Shown here one piece after another: positions 53,333 through 61,540 of a stretch of DNA of 64,000 bases (the stretch's first letter is position 1; each line of letters starts with the position of its first letter). The stretch comes from Ralstonia sp. A12 (GTDB taxonomy: Bacteria; Pseudomonadota; Gammaproteobacteria; Burkholderiales; Burkholderiaceae), in the NCBI RefSeq assembly GCF_000801955.1, contig NZ_JSZO01000036.1:41255-105254 (forward strand). The letters run 5' to 3'. The position numbers and the translations under genes were made by a program. The notes under the pieces were generated by a model. The model did no database searches. It was given only the letters and a program-made list of their open reading frames with translations, and had not been told where the DNA came from.

Positions 53333-54513
53333 GTGCCCGGGCGTTTACCGCGTGGCAACTTGCTGGCCTGACGCTGCCCAATCGCTTCGTCAAGGCGGCG
53401 ACCTTCGAGGGGCGCACGCGTGGCGGCGTGCCGGGTGAGGCATTGGCAGCGTTCCATGCCGGCATCGCTCAGGGCGGCACCGCGCTGACGACGGTGGCGT
53501 ACTGCGCCGTGGCGCCCGGCGCCCGCACGTTTGAAGACCAGATCTGCGTAGACGAGGCGGTCATGCCCGGCCTGCGGCGGCTGGCCGGTGCCGTGCATGA
53601 CGCTGGCGGGTTGGTATCGGCGCAGTTGGCTCACGCTGGGGCGTTCTCGCGCCTCAAGCGCCCGCTCGGGCAACGCTCGCGCGGGCCCTCCGTCACGCTC
53701 AACGATTACGGGGTGCTGGCGGGTGAGCCGATTGCCGGGGCGATGCGGCCACGCGATCTTGACGCGGTGGTGGCGCAGTACGCGGCCGCAGCAGTGCGGC
53801 TCAAGTTCGCCGGTTTTGATGCGCTGGAACTTCACATGGGGCATGGCTACCTGCTGAGCCAGTTCATCAGCCCCGCAACCAACCGGCGCACCGATGCCTA
53901 TGGCGGCAACCTGTTCAATCGCATGCGCTTGCCGTTGCGGGTGCTGAATGCAGTGCGTGCAGCCGTGGGTGATGACATGCCGCTCATCGCCAAGCTCAAT
54001 ATCGAGGACGGACTGCCCGGGGGCGTCTGCGTCAACAACAGCATCGAGGCTTGCCGGATGCTGGCTGCCGGCGGTATCAACGCCATCGAGCTGAGCGGTG
54101 GCTTTGTCAGCCGTTCGCCCATGTTTCTCTTCCGCGGCGAGAGCCCATTGCCCGAAATGATCCGCAATGAACGCAGCGCGATCTTCCGGTGCTTCTTCCG
54201 CCTGGCCGGCCCCAGGTTGTTCCCTTCACTTCCGTTTGCGCCGCTGTACTTCCTGGAGCAAGCCCGCCGCGTGCGGCAGGCTGTAGACGTGCCGCTGATC
54301 TACCTGGGCGGTGTCAGTAGCGGCAATGATGTGCAGCGTGTGCTGGACGAAGAAGGCTTCGATGCCGTGGCGCTGGGCCGGCCACTGCTGCACGACCCGG
54401 GCTTCGTCCACCGGCTGCGCGAGAACGCACAACACGCCAGTGGCTGCACTCATTGCAACCGCTGCGTGGGCTTGCTGGATGCGCCGGGCGGGGTCCGCTG
54501 CACGCTCACGTAG
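53329..54513 (+). CDS. NADH:flavin oxidoreductase (Old Yellow Enzyme family)
   Basis: The ATG at 53329 overlaps the RND stop (ATGA) and gives 394 residues. The OYE barrel is seen in LPNRFVKAATFEGRTRGG, QLAHAGAFSRL, ELHMGHGYLLSQFISPATNRRTDAYGGN and YLGGVSSGNDVQRVLDE. The C-terminal CTHCNRCVGLLD is a short remnant of the 2,4-dienoyl-CoA reductase cluster region, but the second domain is missing. It would reduce an activated C=C bond, for example in a 3-keto-4-ene or 1,4-diene steroid. The substrate is unknown. Confidence 0.83.
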   Translation: MSARAFTAWQLAGLTLPNRFVKAATFEGRTRGGVPGEALAAFHAGIAQGGTALTTVAYCAVAPGARTFEDQICVDEAVMPGLRRLAGAVHDAGGLVSAQLAHAGAFSRLKRPLGQRSRGPSVTLNDYGVLAGEPIAGAMRPRDLDAVVAQYAAAAVRLKFAGFDALELHMGHGYLLSQFISPATNRRTDAYGGNLFNRMRLPLRVLNAVRAAVGDDMPLIAKLNIEDGLPGGVCVNNSIEACRMLAAGGINAIELSGGFVSRSPMFLFRGESPLPEMIRNERSAIFRCFFRLAGPRLFPSLPFAPLYFLEQARRVRQAVDVPLIYLGGVSSGNDVQRVLDEEGFDAVALGRPLLHDPGFVHRLRENAQHASGCTHCNRCVGLLDAPGGVRCTLT

Positions 54514-54644
54514 ATCGGGAATGCCCCTAGTCCAACGGGACGATGAATGCGGGGCACAGCACAAGTAAGGTCGGTGTGGGCTGCCTAGATTGGCTTCCAA
54601 GAAAAAGGCGGCATAGCGCCAACACTTAGGACTCAGGAGACAAC

Positions 54645-55721
54645 ATGTCCACAGCAGGCTATAGGATCGAGGTCAAACCGCTCGGCGACCGTTTTGCGCG
54701 CGGTTGGCACTGTCTGGGCCTGGCGGCTGACTATCGCGATGGCAAGCCGCACACGCTCAATATTTTCGGCCGCCGCCTGGCTGCCTTTGCCGATTCCACA
54801 GGCCAGATCCGCATCGTCGATTCGTTCTGCCCGCACATGGGCGCAGACCTCAGCACGGGCACCGTGCAAGGCGACGAACTGGTTTGCCCGTTCCACGGTT
54901 GGAAGTGGGGTGGTGATGGGGTGTGCAAGGAGATCCCCTACTGCAAGCGCGTGCCGCCCAAGGCCCGCATCGGCAGCTGGACCACCTGCGAGCAGAACCA
55001 TCTGCTGTTTGTCTGGCATGACCCCCAAGGCAAGGCGCCGACGCCCGAAGTTGCCATTCCACGCATTGACGCGTGCTACTCCAGCGAGTGGCATGACTGG
55101 GCGATCGACAAGATGGTGATCAACACCAACTGCCGCGAGCTGGTCGACAACATCTCGGATGCGGCGCACTTCGACACCGTGCACGGCACCAAGGTGGACT
55201 ACTTCGCCAACCTGTTCGAAGGGCACAAGGCCACGCAGTTGATGATCGGGTGTAGCAAGCGGTTGTCGGGCGACGACCGGCTCACCGCGTTGTCCACCTA
55301 TTTCGGGCCGGCCTATCACATCACGCAGATGACCGGCAGCGCGAATGGCCAGCCCATCGAGTCGATCCTGCTGAACTGCCACGTGCCGATCGACCAGAAC
55401 AGCTTTGAGCTGCGCTACGGCGTGCTGGTCAAGCGCATTCCTGGCATTCCGGAAGCGCAAAGCCAGGCCATTGCGCAGGCCTACATCGAGCAGGCCCGGG
55501 CGGCCTTCTATGAAGACGTAGAGATCTGGGGCAGCAAGACCCGCATCGACAACCCGGTCATGTGCGAGGCAGACGGCCCGATGTATCAAATGCGCGACTG
55601 GTACAACCAGTTCTATGTGGATGCGGAAGCCGTGACGCCCACCAGCGTGGCGCGCCGTGTGGTGGAGCTCAACCCGGGCGGCATTGCGCCGAGCGCGCTG
55701 CACCACGTGTTTGAAGCCTGA
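54645..55721 (+). CDS. kshA: 3-ketosteroid 9alpha-monooxygenase oxygenase subunit (KshA-like)
   Basis: The ATG at 54645 after CAGGAGAC gives 358 residues. The Rieske [2Fe-2S] ligands are Cys62, His64, Cys81 and His84. The mononuclear iron motif follows: Asp168, Asp172, His175 and His180 in DNISDAAHFDTVHG. This is the pattern of KshA, which hydroxylates C9 of 3-keto-1,4-dienes and so triggers B-ring opening. It is 131 bp after the OYE gene and may have its own promoter. Electron supply likely comes from the KshB homologue at 33656. Confidence 0.87.
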   Translation: MSTAGYRIEVKPLGDRFARGWHCLGLAADYRDGKPHTLNIFGRRLAAFADSTGQIRIVDSFCPHMGADLSTGTVQGDELVCPFHGWKWGGDGVCKEIPYCKRVPPKARIGSWTTCEQNHLLFVWHDPQGKAPTPEVAIPRIDACYSSEWHDWAIDKMVINTNCRELVDNISDAAHFDTVHGTKVDYFANLFEGHKATQLMIGCSKRLSGDDRLTALSTYFGPAYHITQMTGSANGQPIESILLNCHVPIDQNSFELRYGVLVKRIPGIPEAQSQAIAQAYIEQARAAFYEDVEIWGSKTRIDNPVMCEADGPMYQMRDWYNQFYVDAEAVTPTSVARRVVELNPGGIAPSALHHVFEA

Positions 55722-55751
55722 ACGGCCAGATCAACCAACGAGGGAAACGTC

Positions 55752-56618
55752 GTGGCTTTTAGCAATCAACCACTGGTGGCAGTCGTCACCGGTGCCTCGC
55801 GTGGCGCCGGCAAGGGCATTGCCCTGGCGCTGGGCGCTGCGGGCGCCACCGTGTATGTCACCGGCCGCTCGCAACATGAAGGCGACGCCGCGCTGCCCGG
55901 CACGATCTGGGCGACCGCCGCGGAAATCGACAAGGCGGGTGGCAAGGGCATTGCCGTGCCGTGCGACCACCGCGATGACCGCGATGTCAGCACGTTGTTT
56001 GAGCGCGTTTCGCGCGAGCACGGCAGGCTGGACATCCTGGTCAACAACGCCACCTTCCTGCATGACGAGTTGACCGTGCGCGGTGGGTTCTGGCAGAAGC
56101 CGCTCGACATGGTCGACATCCTCGATGTCGGCCTGCGCTCGGCCTACGTGGCGAGCTGGTTTGCCGCGCCGTTGATGGTCAAGCAGCGCAGCGGGCTGAT
56201 CGCGTTCACCTCGTCATTTGGGGCGAGCTGTTACATGCACGGGCCGGCCTACGGCGCGCAGAAGGTGGGGGTCGACAAGTTTGCCAAGGACATGGCCGTT
56301 GACCTGCGCGCGCACAACGTGGCGGCGGTGTCGATCTGGATGGGCATGCTCAAGACCGAGCGCAGCCTGCGCTCGTTGGCGCGCGCCCCTGATCAGTACG
56401 CTGAGTTTGCCGCGCTGGCAGAGACGCCGGAATTTACCGGCAAGATCATTCACGCGCTGTACCGCGATCCGCATCGCATGGACAAGACGGGGCAGGTGCT
56501 GATTGGCGCGGAAATCGCCCAGGAGTATGGCATCCAGGATGCCGAGGGCAAGCAGCCGCCGTCGCACCGCGAGATGCTGGGTGGCCCCACCCAGGCGCAC
56601 CCCGCCATCGTGGATTGA
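55752..56618 (+). CDS. SDR, DHRS1-like
   Basis: This 288-residue SDR starts at a GTG (55752). It has VAVVTGASRGAGKGIALAL, LDILVNNATFLHDELTV and PAYGAQKVGVDKFA, where YGAQK is the YxxxK motif. An insert (ALPGTIWATAAEIDKAGG) after the second strand is typical of the DHRS1-type SDR group. It lies 30 bp after kshA and 31 bp before a second KstD-type gene. It would act on a hydroxy/keto group of a steroid; the position is unknown. Confidence 0.8.
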   Translation: MAFSNQPLVAVVTGASRGAGKGIALALGAAGATVYVTGRSQHEGDAALPGTIWATAAEIDKAGGKGIAVPCDHRDDRDVSTLFERVSREHGRLDILVNNATFLHDELTVRGGFWQKPLDMVDILDVGLRSAYVASWFAAPLMVKQRSGLIAFTSSFGASCYMHGPAYGAQKVGVDKFAKDMAVDLRAHNVAAVSIWMGMLKTERSLRSLARAPDQYAEFAALAETPEFTGKIIHALYRDPHRMDKTGQVLIGAEIAQEYGIQDAEGKQPPSHREMLGGPTQAHPAIVD

Positions 56619-56649
56619 TCGACCTTCTGTTTGCTTGCGAGTGCGCACC

Positions 56650-58131
56650 ATGTCTGCCGAATTTTCTGTCACGCGTCCATGCCGCCTTTCGGATGTCGAA
56701 CGTTGGGACATCGAAACGGATGTCGTCGTGGTTGGCTTTGGGGCAGCCGGCGCTTGCGCTGCCATCGAAGCCGCGCAGGCCGGCGCCGCCGTCACGCTGT
56801 TTGAGGTGGCTTCCGGCAGCGGCGGTACCAGCGCGTTGTCGGGCGGAGAAATCTACCTGGGCGGCAGCGGCGGCACACCTGCCCAGCGGCAGGCCGGCTT
56901 TGTTGATGACACTGAAGACCTGTACCGCTACCTGATGATGGCAGGCGGGCCCGATGCCGATGAGGCCAAGGTCCGCCTTTATGCCGACAGCAGCTGCGCC
57001 CACCACGACTGGCTGGTCGAGCAGGGGCTGGTCTACAAGAACACCTATCTGCCCGAGCGGATGATGGAGCCCGAGACGGACGACTGTCTGATCTGGTCGG
57101 GCAGTGAGGAAGCCTGGCCGTTTTCCGCCAGCGCCAAGCCGTGCCCGCGCGGGCACACACCGCAATTTACCGGCTGGGGCGGCGGGCGCATGCTGATGGA
57201 TGTACTGGCCGCACGCGTGGTCAAGCTGGGTGTGGACGTGCGTTACGACAGCCGCGTGCTGGCGGTGATTGCCGATGAGGCCAATGCCGTGCACGGTGTG
57301 GTCGTCCGGATCGATGGCAGGGTGCTCCACGTGCGTGCGCGCAAGGGTGTTGTGCTCTGTGCCGGCGGGTTCGTGATGAACCGCGACATGGTGCGGCGCC
57401 ATGCCCCCACCCTGATGCGCACGAACGACCCGATCGGCAGCCCAGGCGATGACGGCTCGGGCATCCTGATGGGCATGAGCGTCGGTGCCGCCGCGATCCA
57501 TATGGACCAGGCCTTCACCAGCCTGCCGTTTTACGCGCCGGAGTCGCTCATCAAGGGCGTGTTTGTCAACGAACGCGGCCAGCGCTTCATCAACGAAGAC
57601 TGCTACCACGGGCGGATTGGCCACCACATCCTGCAGCAGCTTGGTGACCGCATCTACCTGCTGCTCGACAACGCGACCTACCAGCCACCCGCAGAGTTCA
57701 CGCGCATCGGCATTGCCGCCGCGGGTGAAACGTGGGAGGAAGTCGAGCACGACCTGGGCCTGCCGGCAGGCACGCTCAGCGCCACGGTGGCGCTCTACAA
57801 CCGGCACGCCAGCGAAGGCGCAGACCCGCTGTTCAACAAGGCCGCGAAATGGCTGCAGCCGTTGATCGAACCGCCGTTTGTCGCGCTCGATTGCCGTATT
57901 GACTACGCGTTCTATCCGCACTTCACGCTGGGCGGGCTGGACACGCTGCCCACCGGCCAGGTGCTGACGGAGAAGCGCGTGCCCGTTCCCGGCCTATATG
58001 CCGCAGGGCGCACCGCGTGCGGCTTGCCGCGCTGGGGCGGCGGGTACAGCTCCGGCCTGTCGCTGGCCGATTCCACCTTCTTTGGTCGGCAAGCGGGACG
58101 GCACGTTGCCGGCTCGGTTTCCGCCTCCTAA
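56650..58131 (+). CDS. FAD-dependent 3-ketosteroid dehydrogenase family protein (second KstD-type)
   Basis: The ATG at 56650 gives 493 residues. The FAD motif VVVVGFGAAGACAAIEAAQAG, the GGTSALSGGEIYLGG block and the C-terminal GGGYSSGLSLADSTFFGRQAG place it in the KstD/fumarate-reductase flavoprotein family. It is about 90 residues shorter than the KstD at 30493 and lacks the SYPGAGSTIGPAMTFGF ending. The features fit a delta4-(5alpha)-type 3-ketosteroid dehydrogenase better than a delta1 enzyme, but this is not certain. It lies between two SDR genes near the end of the array. Confidence 0.75.
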   Translation: MSAEFSVTRPCRLSDVERWDIETDVVVVGFGAAGACAAIEAAQAGAAVTLFEVASGSGGTSALSGGEIYLGGSGGTPAQRQAGFVDDTEDLYRYLMMAGGPDADEAKVRLYADSSCAHHDWLVEQGLVYKNTYLPERMMEPETDDCLIWSGSEEAWPFSASAKPCPRGHTPQFTGWGGGRMLMDVLAARVVKLGVDVRYDSRVLAVIADEANAVHGVVVRIDGRVLHVRARKGVVLCAGGFVMNRDMVRRHAPTLMRTNDPIGSPGDDGSGILMGMSVGAAAIHMDQAFTSLPFYAPESLIKGVFVNERGQRFINEDCYHGRIGHHILQQLGDRIYLLLDNATYQPPAEFTRIGIAAAGETWEEVEHDLGLPAGTLSATVALYNRHASEGADPLFNKAAKWLQPLIEPPFVALDCRIDYAFYPHFTLGGLDTLPTGQVLTEKRVPVPGLYAAGRTACGLPRWGGGYSSGLSLADSTFFGRQAGRHVAGSVSAS

Positions 58132-58173
58132 TCTTCAATCTGACGTATCCACGCCAAGGCCCAAGAGGAAATC

Positions 58174-58935
58174 ATGACGAAAGAATTCAGCGACAAGGTG
58201 GTGCTCATTACCGGCGCATCGACCGGCATCGGCCGCGCTGCCGCCAATGCATTCGCACGTGACGGCGCCAAGCTGGTGCTGGCCGATGTGAACACCGAGG
58301 TGGGCGAGGCCTTTGCTGCCGAGTTGCGCGAAGTGGGCAGCGAGGCCGTCTTCGTGCGCACCGATGTGTCCCGCGCGCAAGAGTGCGAAGCCATGGTGGC
58401 CCGCGCTCTGGAAAAATTCGGGCGGCTGGATGTGGCGTTCAACAACGCCGGCATTGCCGATGCGGCACAGACCGGCACGGACGAGTATCCGCTCGACCTG
58501 TGGGAGAAGGTCATTGCCGTCAACCTGTCCGGCGTCTTCTATTGCATGCGCTATGAAATTCCCGCGCTGCTCAAGTCGGGTGGCGGCGCGATCATCAACA
58601 CTGCGTCGATCGCAGGGCAGATCGCGTTTCCGGGCACGCCGGGCTACACGGCCAGCAAGCACGGCGTGGTAGGCCTGACCAAGGTGGTGGCCGCGGAGTA
58701 CGGCGCACGCGGCATCCGCTGCAATGCACTCGCACCGGGCATGATCGAAACGCCCATGACGAAGGCGGTGCTGGACCACGAACAGGCCCGTGCCGCGATG
58801 CTCCAGGGCATTCCTGCCAAGCGCTTCGGCAAGCCGGAGGAAATGGCCGACGTTGTCGTCTGGCTGGGCTCGTCGCGCGCCAGCTATGTCAACGGCGCCT
58901 ATATCGCGGCCGACGGTGGTTACCTGGTCCAGTAG
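58174..58935 (+). CDS. SDR, last gene of the steroid array
   Basis: The 253-residue classical SDR has VVLITGASTGIGRAAANAF, NNAGIADAAQTGTDEYPLDLWE, INTASIAGQIAFPGTP and GYTASKHGVVGL (YxxxK). The C-terminus has the usual SYVNGAYIAADGGYLVQ. It probably oxidises or reduces a steroid hydroxyl or keto group. It is the last gene before a strong terminator at 58983, so the polycistronic array ends here. Confidence 0.83.
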   Translation: MTKEFSDKVVLITGASTGIGRAAANAFARDGAKLVLADVNTEVGEAFAAELREVGSEAVFVRTDVSRAQECEAMVARALEKFGRLDVAFNNAGIADAAQTGTDEYPLDLWEKVIAVNLSGVFYCMRYEIPALLKSGGGAIINTASIAGQIAFPGTPGYTASKHGVVGLTKVVAAEYGARGIRCNALAPGMIETPMTKAVLDHEQARAAMLQGIPAKRFGKPEEMADVVVWLGSSRASYVNGAYIAADGGYLVQ

Positions 58936-58982
58936 CGCCAGCCTGTCGAGCCCGATTCGCTCAAGTCGTGTCTTCAAGCATT

Positions 58983-59008
58983 GGCCCCGCGCGTGCGGGG
59001 CCTTTTTT
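58983..59008 (+). terminator. strong intrinsic terminator ending the steroid array
   Basis: GGCCCCGC (58983-58990), loop GCGT, GCGGGGCC (58995-59002) form a perfect 8-bp GC stem with a tetraloop, followed by TTTTTT (59003-59008). It lies 48 bp after the last SDR stop. It is a textbook rho-independent terminator. Confidence 0.93.
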
Positions 59009-59158
59009 ATGCTTTATCGCCGAAAGAATCTTCAGCTTCATCGTCTTCCTGCACCCTGGGCCGTTGCCCCTGACCAGCTTGAAAAGTGGCTGGTGCCCCA
59101 AGCGTTTCAACCGGGCAACACCCTCGACGATCTGGTCGAGATCCTGGGTGGCGATTAG
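59009..59158 (+). pseudogene. apparent 5' remnant of rdgC (recombination-associated protein)
   Basis: A 49-residue frame starts at the ATG at 59009 right after the terminator. Its KNLQLHRLPAPWAVAPDQLE and QAFQPGNTLD segments resemble the N-terminus of betaproteobacterial RdgC, a DNA-binding protein of about 300 residues. After about 37 residues the match ends and the frame stops at TAG (59156-59158). The remaining 135 bp to 59293 show no recognised gene. It would be a decayed fragment marking a rearrangement at the cluster edge. The RdgC call rests on memory of the family and should be treated as moderate. Confidence 0.5.
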
Positions 59159-59293
59159 CGCAACTCGATGCATCTGGCCGCAGCAGCCTGAACGCCGTCG
59201 GTTGTCGACGCTCATCGACCGCGCGAATGCCTGTTCTATGGGATGGCCCGACGGGCAACAATTGGCCGCATTGGGCCTAGTCGCCCGATCGCT

Positions 59294-59926
59294 TCAGACG
59301 GCCGGCTTTCGCCACACGCTGGCGAGCCAAGGCTGTTGCTCGCGTGGTAAGCCGGGCGGCCGGTAGTAGTGCTCAAGTTCGAGAAATCCCGCATCCGCCA
59401 TGTATTGGCGCCATGTTTCGAGATCGTGGAAAGCGCCGTAGCGGCCGTGGCTCCAGCCTTCCTGATTCGCTCCGCGCGGATTGGAGCTGAATAGCACGCC
59501 GCCGGGCTTCAGCGTCGCGTGCAATTGCTGCAGCACGCGCGCCAAATCCTGACTTGGGACATGGAACAGGGAGGCGTTGGCGAAAACGCCGTCAAAGCGT
59601 GCGGCTGGCAAATCGAGGTGGTGAAAATCCTGTTGCCACACCTCGCAGCCGGCTTCGTCGCGCGCCATCGCGACGAAGCGCTCTGCACCATCGAGACCGA
59701 CCGCGCGATGGCCCAGCTTGGTAAAGGCCTTGAGATCTCGTCCCGGCCCGCAACCAAAATCGAGGATCGCAAAAGGCGGCTCGACAGCGATATGACGCAG
59801 TAGCGCGTCGATGTTCTGCGTGACGTCGTGGTCGCGCGTGCCCTCCCGGAAATCTTCCGCATGCGCGTTGTAGTGCTGCAGCGTAACGGTGCTGATTCGT
59901 TCGAGCTCGCCAGGGGTGAGTTTCAT
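59294..59926 (-). CDS. SAM-dependent methyltransferase
   Basis: The ATG at 59926 gives 210 residues. Motif I is ILDFGCGPGRDLKAF; VGLDGAERFVAMAR follows as motif II-like and DGVFANASLFHVP as motif IV. It is a class I Rossmann methyltransferase that could methylate a small molecule; substrate unknown. Its start overlaps the end of the YaiI-like gene by four bases (ATGA), so the two are coupled. A longer upstream frame would run through the YaiI gene and is rejected. Confidence 0.83.
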   Translation of the reverse strand: MKLTPGELERISTVTLQHYNAHAEDFREGTRDHDVTQNIDALLRHIAVEPPFAILDFGCGPGRDLKAFTKLGHRAVGLDGAERFVAMARDEAGCEVWQQDFHHLDLPAARFDGVFANASLFHVPSQDLARVLQQLHATLKPGGVLFSSNPRGANQEGWSHGRYGAFHDLETWRQYMADAGFLELEHYYRPPGLPREQQPWLASVWRKPAV

Positions 59927-60405
59927 GGGGACGGGTCTCCAACAGCTGCGCTGGGCAGCGCGCGATGGCGCGCGAGAAACTGGTCCAACTGTCCCGCGAA
60001 CGCCTTGCTGTCGCGTGGACTGTATGGCGCCGGCCCGCCTGTGTCGATGCCCGTGCTTCGCAGTTGGTCCATCACCGCACGCATCGTCAGGCGTTCCTCG
60101 ATATTCTCGCGGCTGAACCAGTTTCCACGCGGGTCGAGCGCATACGCGCCCTTGTCGAGCGTCGCGGCGGCAAGCGGTATGTCCGCGGTAATCACCAAGT
60201 CGCCGGCCTCGACCAGTTCGACGATGCGGGCATCGGCGGCGTCGAAGCCCGCCGGCACTTGCAGTGCCTTGATATAGGGCGAAGGCGGCGTGCGCAAATG
60301 CTGGTTCGCGATGAGCGTCACGCACACTTCGGTGCGACGTGCGGCCCGAAATAGCATGTCCTTGATGACAGCCGGGCAGGCGTCTGCGTCAACCAGCACT
60401 TGCAT
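59923..60405 (-). CDS. YaiI/YqxD (DUF188) family protein
   Basis: The 160-residue protein starts MQVLVDADACPAVIKDMLFRAAR, the diagnostic NYN/PIN-like DUF188 N-terminus with the acidic DADAC motif. Later ELVEAGDLVITADIPLAA and LDPRGNWFSRENI are also family features. DUF188 proteins are predicted RNA or DNA nucleases of unknown role. It is the first gene of a two-gene minus-strand operon with the methyltransferase. No link to steroid metabolism is apparent. Confidence 0.87.
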   Translation of the reverse strand: MQVLVDADACPAVIKDMLFRAARRTEVCVTLIANQHLRTPPSPYIKALQVPAGFDAADARIVELVEAGDLVITADIPLAAATLDKGAYALDPRGNWFSRENIEERLTMRAVMDQLRSTGIDTGGPAPYSPRDSKAFAGQLDQFLARHRALPSAAVGDPSP

Positions 60406-60734
60406 CTTGGTATTTCCATTGGGTAGGCGGGGCGGTCATATATTACCGCCAGCGCTTGCCCTGCAGCGGACCCGGAGCTAGCAGGGCGAGTCGTCCATTG
60501 CCGTCACACGCTCCGGTGACAGCCCCCGGGCCGACGGGAGCTGGTGCATCGCTCGCACCCATCTCGCTTCGCTTCCTCGCCCCTTTTTGTCTCCCGTGCC
60601 TGCCGCGTCTGCATCTATGAGCGACTTGCCCAACAACACGGCTTCGTAGTCTGTAAAGACGATTCGCCGCGCGCGCGCAGGCCGTAGCGTAGCGAGCACG
60701 CTGGTTGGTGGCGATCAGCGAACAGGAGGCAGAC
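60406..60734. other. intergenic region without a recognised gene
   Basis: This 329-bp stretch lies between the divergent YaiI-like and SDR genes. I see no gene of known type and no clear repeat. A minus-strand 73-codon frame at 60478-60699 is not recognised and overlaps where promoters should lie. The SDR ribosome binding site AGGAGG is at 60723-60728. Confidence 0.4.
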
Positions 60735-61490
60735 ATGACCCGGCTGACGGGAAAGGTTGCATTGATTACCGGAGCGGGCCAGGGCGTTGGGCAAGGCATT
60801 GCGTATGCCCTGGCAGCCGAGGGCGCGCGCATTGCTGTGGTTGGCCGTACGGCGGGCAAGCTGGACGACACCTGCGCAGAGATTCGTCGCCGTGGTGGTG
60901 AGGCCCGGCCCTTCGTGGCTGACGTGATGGTGAAAGAAGACATCGAACGATGCGTTGAGCAGGTCGCCGCGCATTTCGGCGCGATCAACGTCCTCATCAA
61001 CAACGCGCAGGTGGTGCCGCTGGGCCGCCTGCTGGACGTGACGGACGAGGCATTCATGCAAGGCATCGATTCGGGCCCGCTGGCGACGATGCGGATGATG
61101 CGCGCGTGTTATCCGCATCTGCGCGGTGACGGCGCGGTGGTGAACTGCGTGTCATCCGCAGCCGTGCGCTGGGATGCCTCGGGCTATGGCCACTACGCCG
61201 CGGTCAAGGAAGCGATCCGTTCGCTCACCCGCGCTGCCGCATGTGAATGGGGCGTCGACGGCATCCGCGTCAACGCCATTGCGCCGCACGCCATGTCGCC
61301 CGGCATGGCCGGCTGGGTGGCCGCGCGACCGGAGGAGGCTGCGGAGTTTTTCAAGACCATTCCGCTTCGCCGCGTGGGGGATTGCGAGAAAGACATCGGC
61401 CGCGCCGTTGCAATGATCGTCAGCGCCGACGCAAGTTACCTGACCGGCGCGACGATTCCGCTCGATGGCGGTCAGGCGTACTGGGGATAA
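60735..61490 (+). CDS. SDR family oxidoreductase
   Basis: The ATG at 60735, behind AACAGGAGGC, gives 251 residues. The SDR motifs are VALITGAGQGVGQGIAYAL, LINNAQVVPLGRLLD (NNAQ instead of NNAG) and GYGHYAAVKEAIRSL with YAAVK as YxxxK. The C-terminus has TGATIPLDGGQAYWG. It lies 50 bp before a second SDR gene that resembles 3alpha-hydroxysteroid dehydrogenase, so it may belong to the steroid pathway although outside the array. The substrate is unknown. Confidence 0.82.
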   Translation: MTRLTGKVALITGAGQGVGQGIAYALAAEGARIAVVGRTAGKLDDTCAEIRRRGGEARPFVADVMVKEDIERCVEQVAAHFGAINVLINNAQVVPLGRLLDVTDEAFMQGIDSGPLATMRMMRACYPHLRGDGAVVNCVSSAAVRWDASGYGHYAAVKEAIRSLTRAAACEWGVDGIRVNAIAPHAMSPGMAGWVAARPEEAAEFFKTIPLRRVGDCEKDIGRAVAMIVSADASYLTGATIPLDGGQAYWG

Positions 61491-61540
61491 GTGCCTGCCA
61501 TTGCGCGGCGCTTCACGAATTGAGATCAGAGGGTTGAAAC

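Noticed and set aside
26081..54644. Recurrent GGAGACA leader before many steroid genes as a special translation signal
   Set aside because: The same AGGAGAC form precedes unrelated genes in the window (for example at 17062 and similarly at 9509), so it looks like the ordinary ribosome binding site of this lineage.
59086..59280. A small frame overlapping the rdgC-like remnant
   Set aside because: It is out of frame with the RdgC-like segment, has no known match and lacks a ribosome binding site.
60478..60699. A 73-codon minus-strand frame between the YaiI and SDR genes
   Set aside because: No recognised family, no ribosome binding site and no conserved neighbour supports it.
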